Origin: an uncultured Lutibacter sp.
Lineage (GTDB): Bacteria > Bacteroidota > Bacteroidia > Flavobacteriales > Flavobacteriaceae
Direction: 5' to 3'
Length of the DNA stretch: 64,000 nucleotides
Assembly: GCF_947495725.1 (NCBI RefSeq)
Contig: NZ_CANLZZ010000001.1
Location: 434,001-498,000 of the forward strand
Shown: positions 63,011-64,000 of the stretch, in pieces
How positions within the stretch are numbered: position 1 is the stretch's first letter
How the letters are laid out: each line of letters begins with the position of its first letter
Translations under genes and position numbers: made by a program
The notes under the pieces: model-generated
The model's database searches: none
Seen by the model: the letters and a program-made list of their open reading frames with translations, nothing else
What the model was told of the DNA's origin: nothing

Positions 63011-64000
63011 TTATTCTTCTTGAATATCTTTTAATAATAATTGAATTGAAGTATTTCCATTCCAGGTATTTTCATCTAAACAAAAAGCTGCTTTAAATGA
63101 ATTCCCTTGTTTTGTAAGCTCTTGTTTATCACCCAAACCAAAACCTATTGCGTTGTAAGTTTGTTGATTTACACCATCAATAATATTCAATTTTAAATGT
63201 GTTTCATCGGCTCCAACTTTTTTGCCATAACCATTATCTCTTAATCCTAAAGCCGCAAAAACAGGTTTCATATTTTGAGGACCAAATGGAGCTAATTGAT
63301 TTAAAATTCTATAAAATTTAGGTGTAATTTCCGATAGATTTATCTCCGCATCAATGCCAATTTCGGGAGTTCGCAATTCTTCTGGTAAAGTTGCTTTCAC
63401 AACCTCTTCAAATTTCGCTTTAAATTTTGGATAATTTTCTTCTGTTAAGGTTAAACCAGCTGCGTATTTATGACCTCCAAATTGTTCAATAAATTCAGAA
63501 CACTGTTCCAAAGCATTGTACACATCAAAACCTTTTACAGAACGCGCAGATGCGGCTAATTTATCGCCACTTTTAGTAAACACCAATGTTGGTTTGTAAT
63601 AGGTTTCTATAAGTCGAGAAGCCACAATACCAATAACACCTTTATGCCAATTTTCGTTATACACAACAGTTGCATAATTTTGTTGTTCATTGTGCTCTTC
63701 AATTTGTTGTAACGCCTCAATAGTTATGGATTTATCTAAATCTTTTCGTTCGTTATTATTATTTTCAATTTCAGAAGCAAATTTTACCGCCGAATCAAAA
63801 TCGAGTTCCGTCAACAATTCAACGGCATAATTTCCATGCTTAATTCTTCCTGCAGCATTAATACGTGGAGCAATAATAAATACAACATCGGTAATAGTTA
63901 ATTCCTTTTTATTAACCTGATGAATCATTGCTTTTATTCCATTTCGTGGTTGTTGATTTATAACTTGCAATCCAAAATAGGCCAAAATTCTATTTTCGCC
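63011..64000 (-). CDS. recJ: Single-stranded-DNA-specific exonuclease RecJ (C-terminal part, cut by the window edge)
   Basis: RecJ is a 5'-to-3' exonuclease on single-stranded DNA for recombination and repair. About 329 residues are visible, read from the window edge (GENRILAYFGLQ) to the stop at 63011. Present are IIAPRINAAGRI, WHKGVIGIVASRLIETYYKP, ASARSVKGFDVYNAL and FGGHKYAAGLTL of the DHHA1 domain, and the C-terminal OB-type domain (LAPFGPQNMKPVF). The N-terminal DHH motifs lie beyond the edge. The frame is intact. Confidence 0.93.
   Translation of the reverse strand, partial: GENRILAYFGLQVINQQPRNGIKAMIHQVNKKELTITDVVFIIAPRINAAGRIKHGNYAVELLTELDFDSAVKFASEIENNNNERKDLDKSITIEALQQIEEHNEQQNYATVVYNENWHKGVIGIVASRLIETYYKPTLVFTKSGDKLAASARSVKGFDVYNALEQCSEFIEQFGGHKYAAGLTLTEENYPKFKAKFEEVVKATLPEELRTPEIGIDAEINLSEITPKFYRILNQLAPFGPQNMKPVFAALGLRDNGYGKKVGADETHLKLNIIDGVNQQTYNAIGFGLGDKQELTKQGNSFKAAFCLDENTWNGNTSIQLLLKDIQEE

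Overview
The window comes from an AT-rich genome of the Bacteroidota, almost certainly a member of the Flavobacteriaceae. The evidence is a set of lineage-typical families (DUF4286, DUF2480, DUF3078, DUF5689, DUF6090, TonB-dependent receptors with a carboxypeptidase-like N-terminal domain, lipoproteins with acidic residues after the lipobox Cys). There are also many copies of the Bacteroidota -7 promoter box TAnnTTTG and no clear Shine-Dalgarno sequences. A GH16 enzyme resembling agarases or porphyranases, close to a second carbohydrate enzyme and an MFS transporter, hints at a marine or algae-associated life. Species cannot be fixed from the sequence alone.

Positions 1-10.1 kb are housekeeping: a TPR protein, DUF4286, rsmA, mgtE, two TrmH/SpoU RNA methyltransferases, mutS flanked on both sides by a dispersed palindromic repeat, a TatA-type protein, a PAP2 phosphatase and an O-methyltransferase. 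From 10.1 to 16.0 kb, leftward genes form a signalling block: an ECF sigma factor with a small Cys-rich partner closed by a terminator, a large multi-PAS hybrid histidine kinase and a second short kinase. From 16.1 to 31 kb core metabolism returns: panB, a 2-hydroxyacid dehydrogenase fused to a VOC domain, an OlsF-like acyltransferase fusion, aspartate kinase, fbp, sod, a long PurF-type enzyme, a PfkB kinase and a sufE/DUF59/DUF2480/DUF3078 cluster.

From 31 to 39.5 kb lies an outer-membrane block. It holds a TonB-dependent receptor with a DUF5689/lamin-tail lipoprotein, a divergent secreted endonuclease/phosphatase-fold enzyme (probably a nucleic-acid or phosphate scavenging unit), and an outer-membrane beta-barrel protein. 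From 39.5 to 51.8 kb the window becomes accessory: a Bor-like lipoprotein, a PstI/BsuBI-type restriction-modification cassette, a DUF6090 membrane protein with a duplicated leader, an SDR/NAD-epimerase/AraC/membrane-protein operon, a VOC protein and several small orphan lipoproteins. Two of those lipoproteins sit behind near-identical 45-bp upstream sequences.

The right end (51.8-64 kb) has CorA, MscS, an NTF2-like protein, a GAF histidine kinase, a DUF5060 carbohydrate-active enzyme, an AmpG-like MFS transporter, an HxlR regulator divergent from a quinone oxidoreductase, the GH16 lipoprotein, another VOC protein and the C-terminal part of recJ, which runs off the edge. I found no tRNA, rRNA, CRISPR array, transposase or phage structural gene. 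The most unusual items are the dehydrogenase-VOC fusion, the repeated promoter modules of the accessory region, and the restriction-modification cassette whose likely target site is not avoided in the window.
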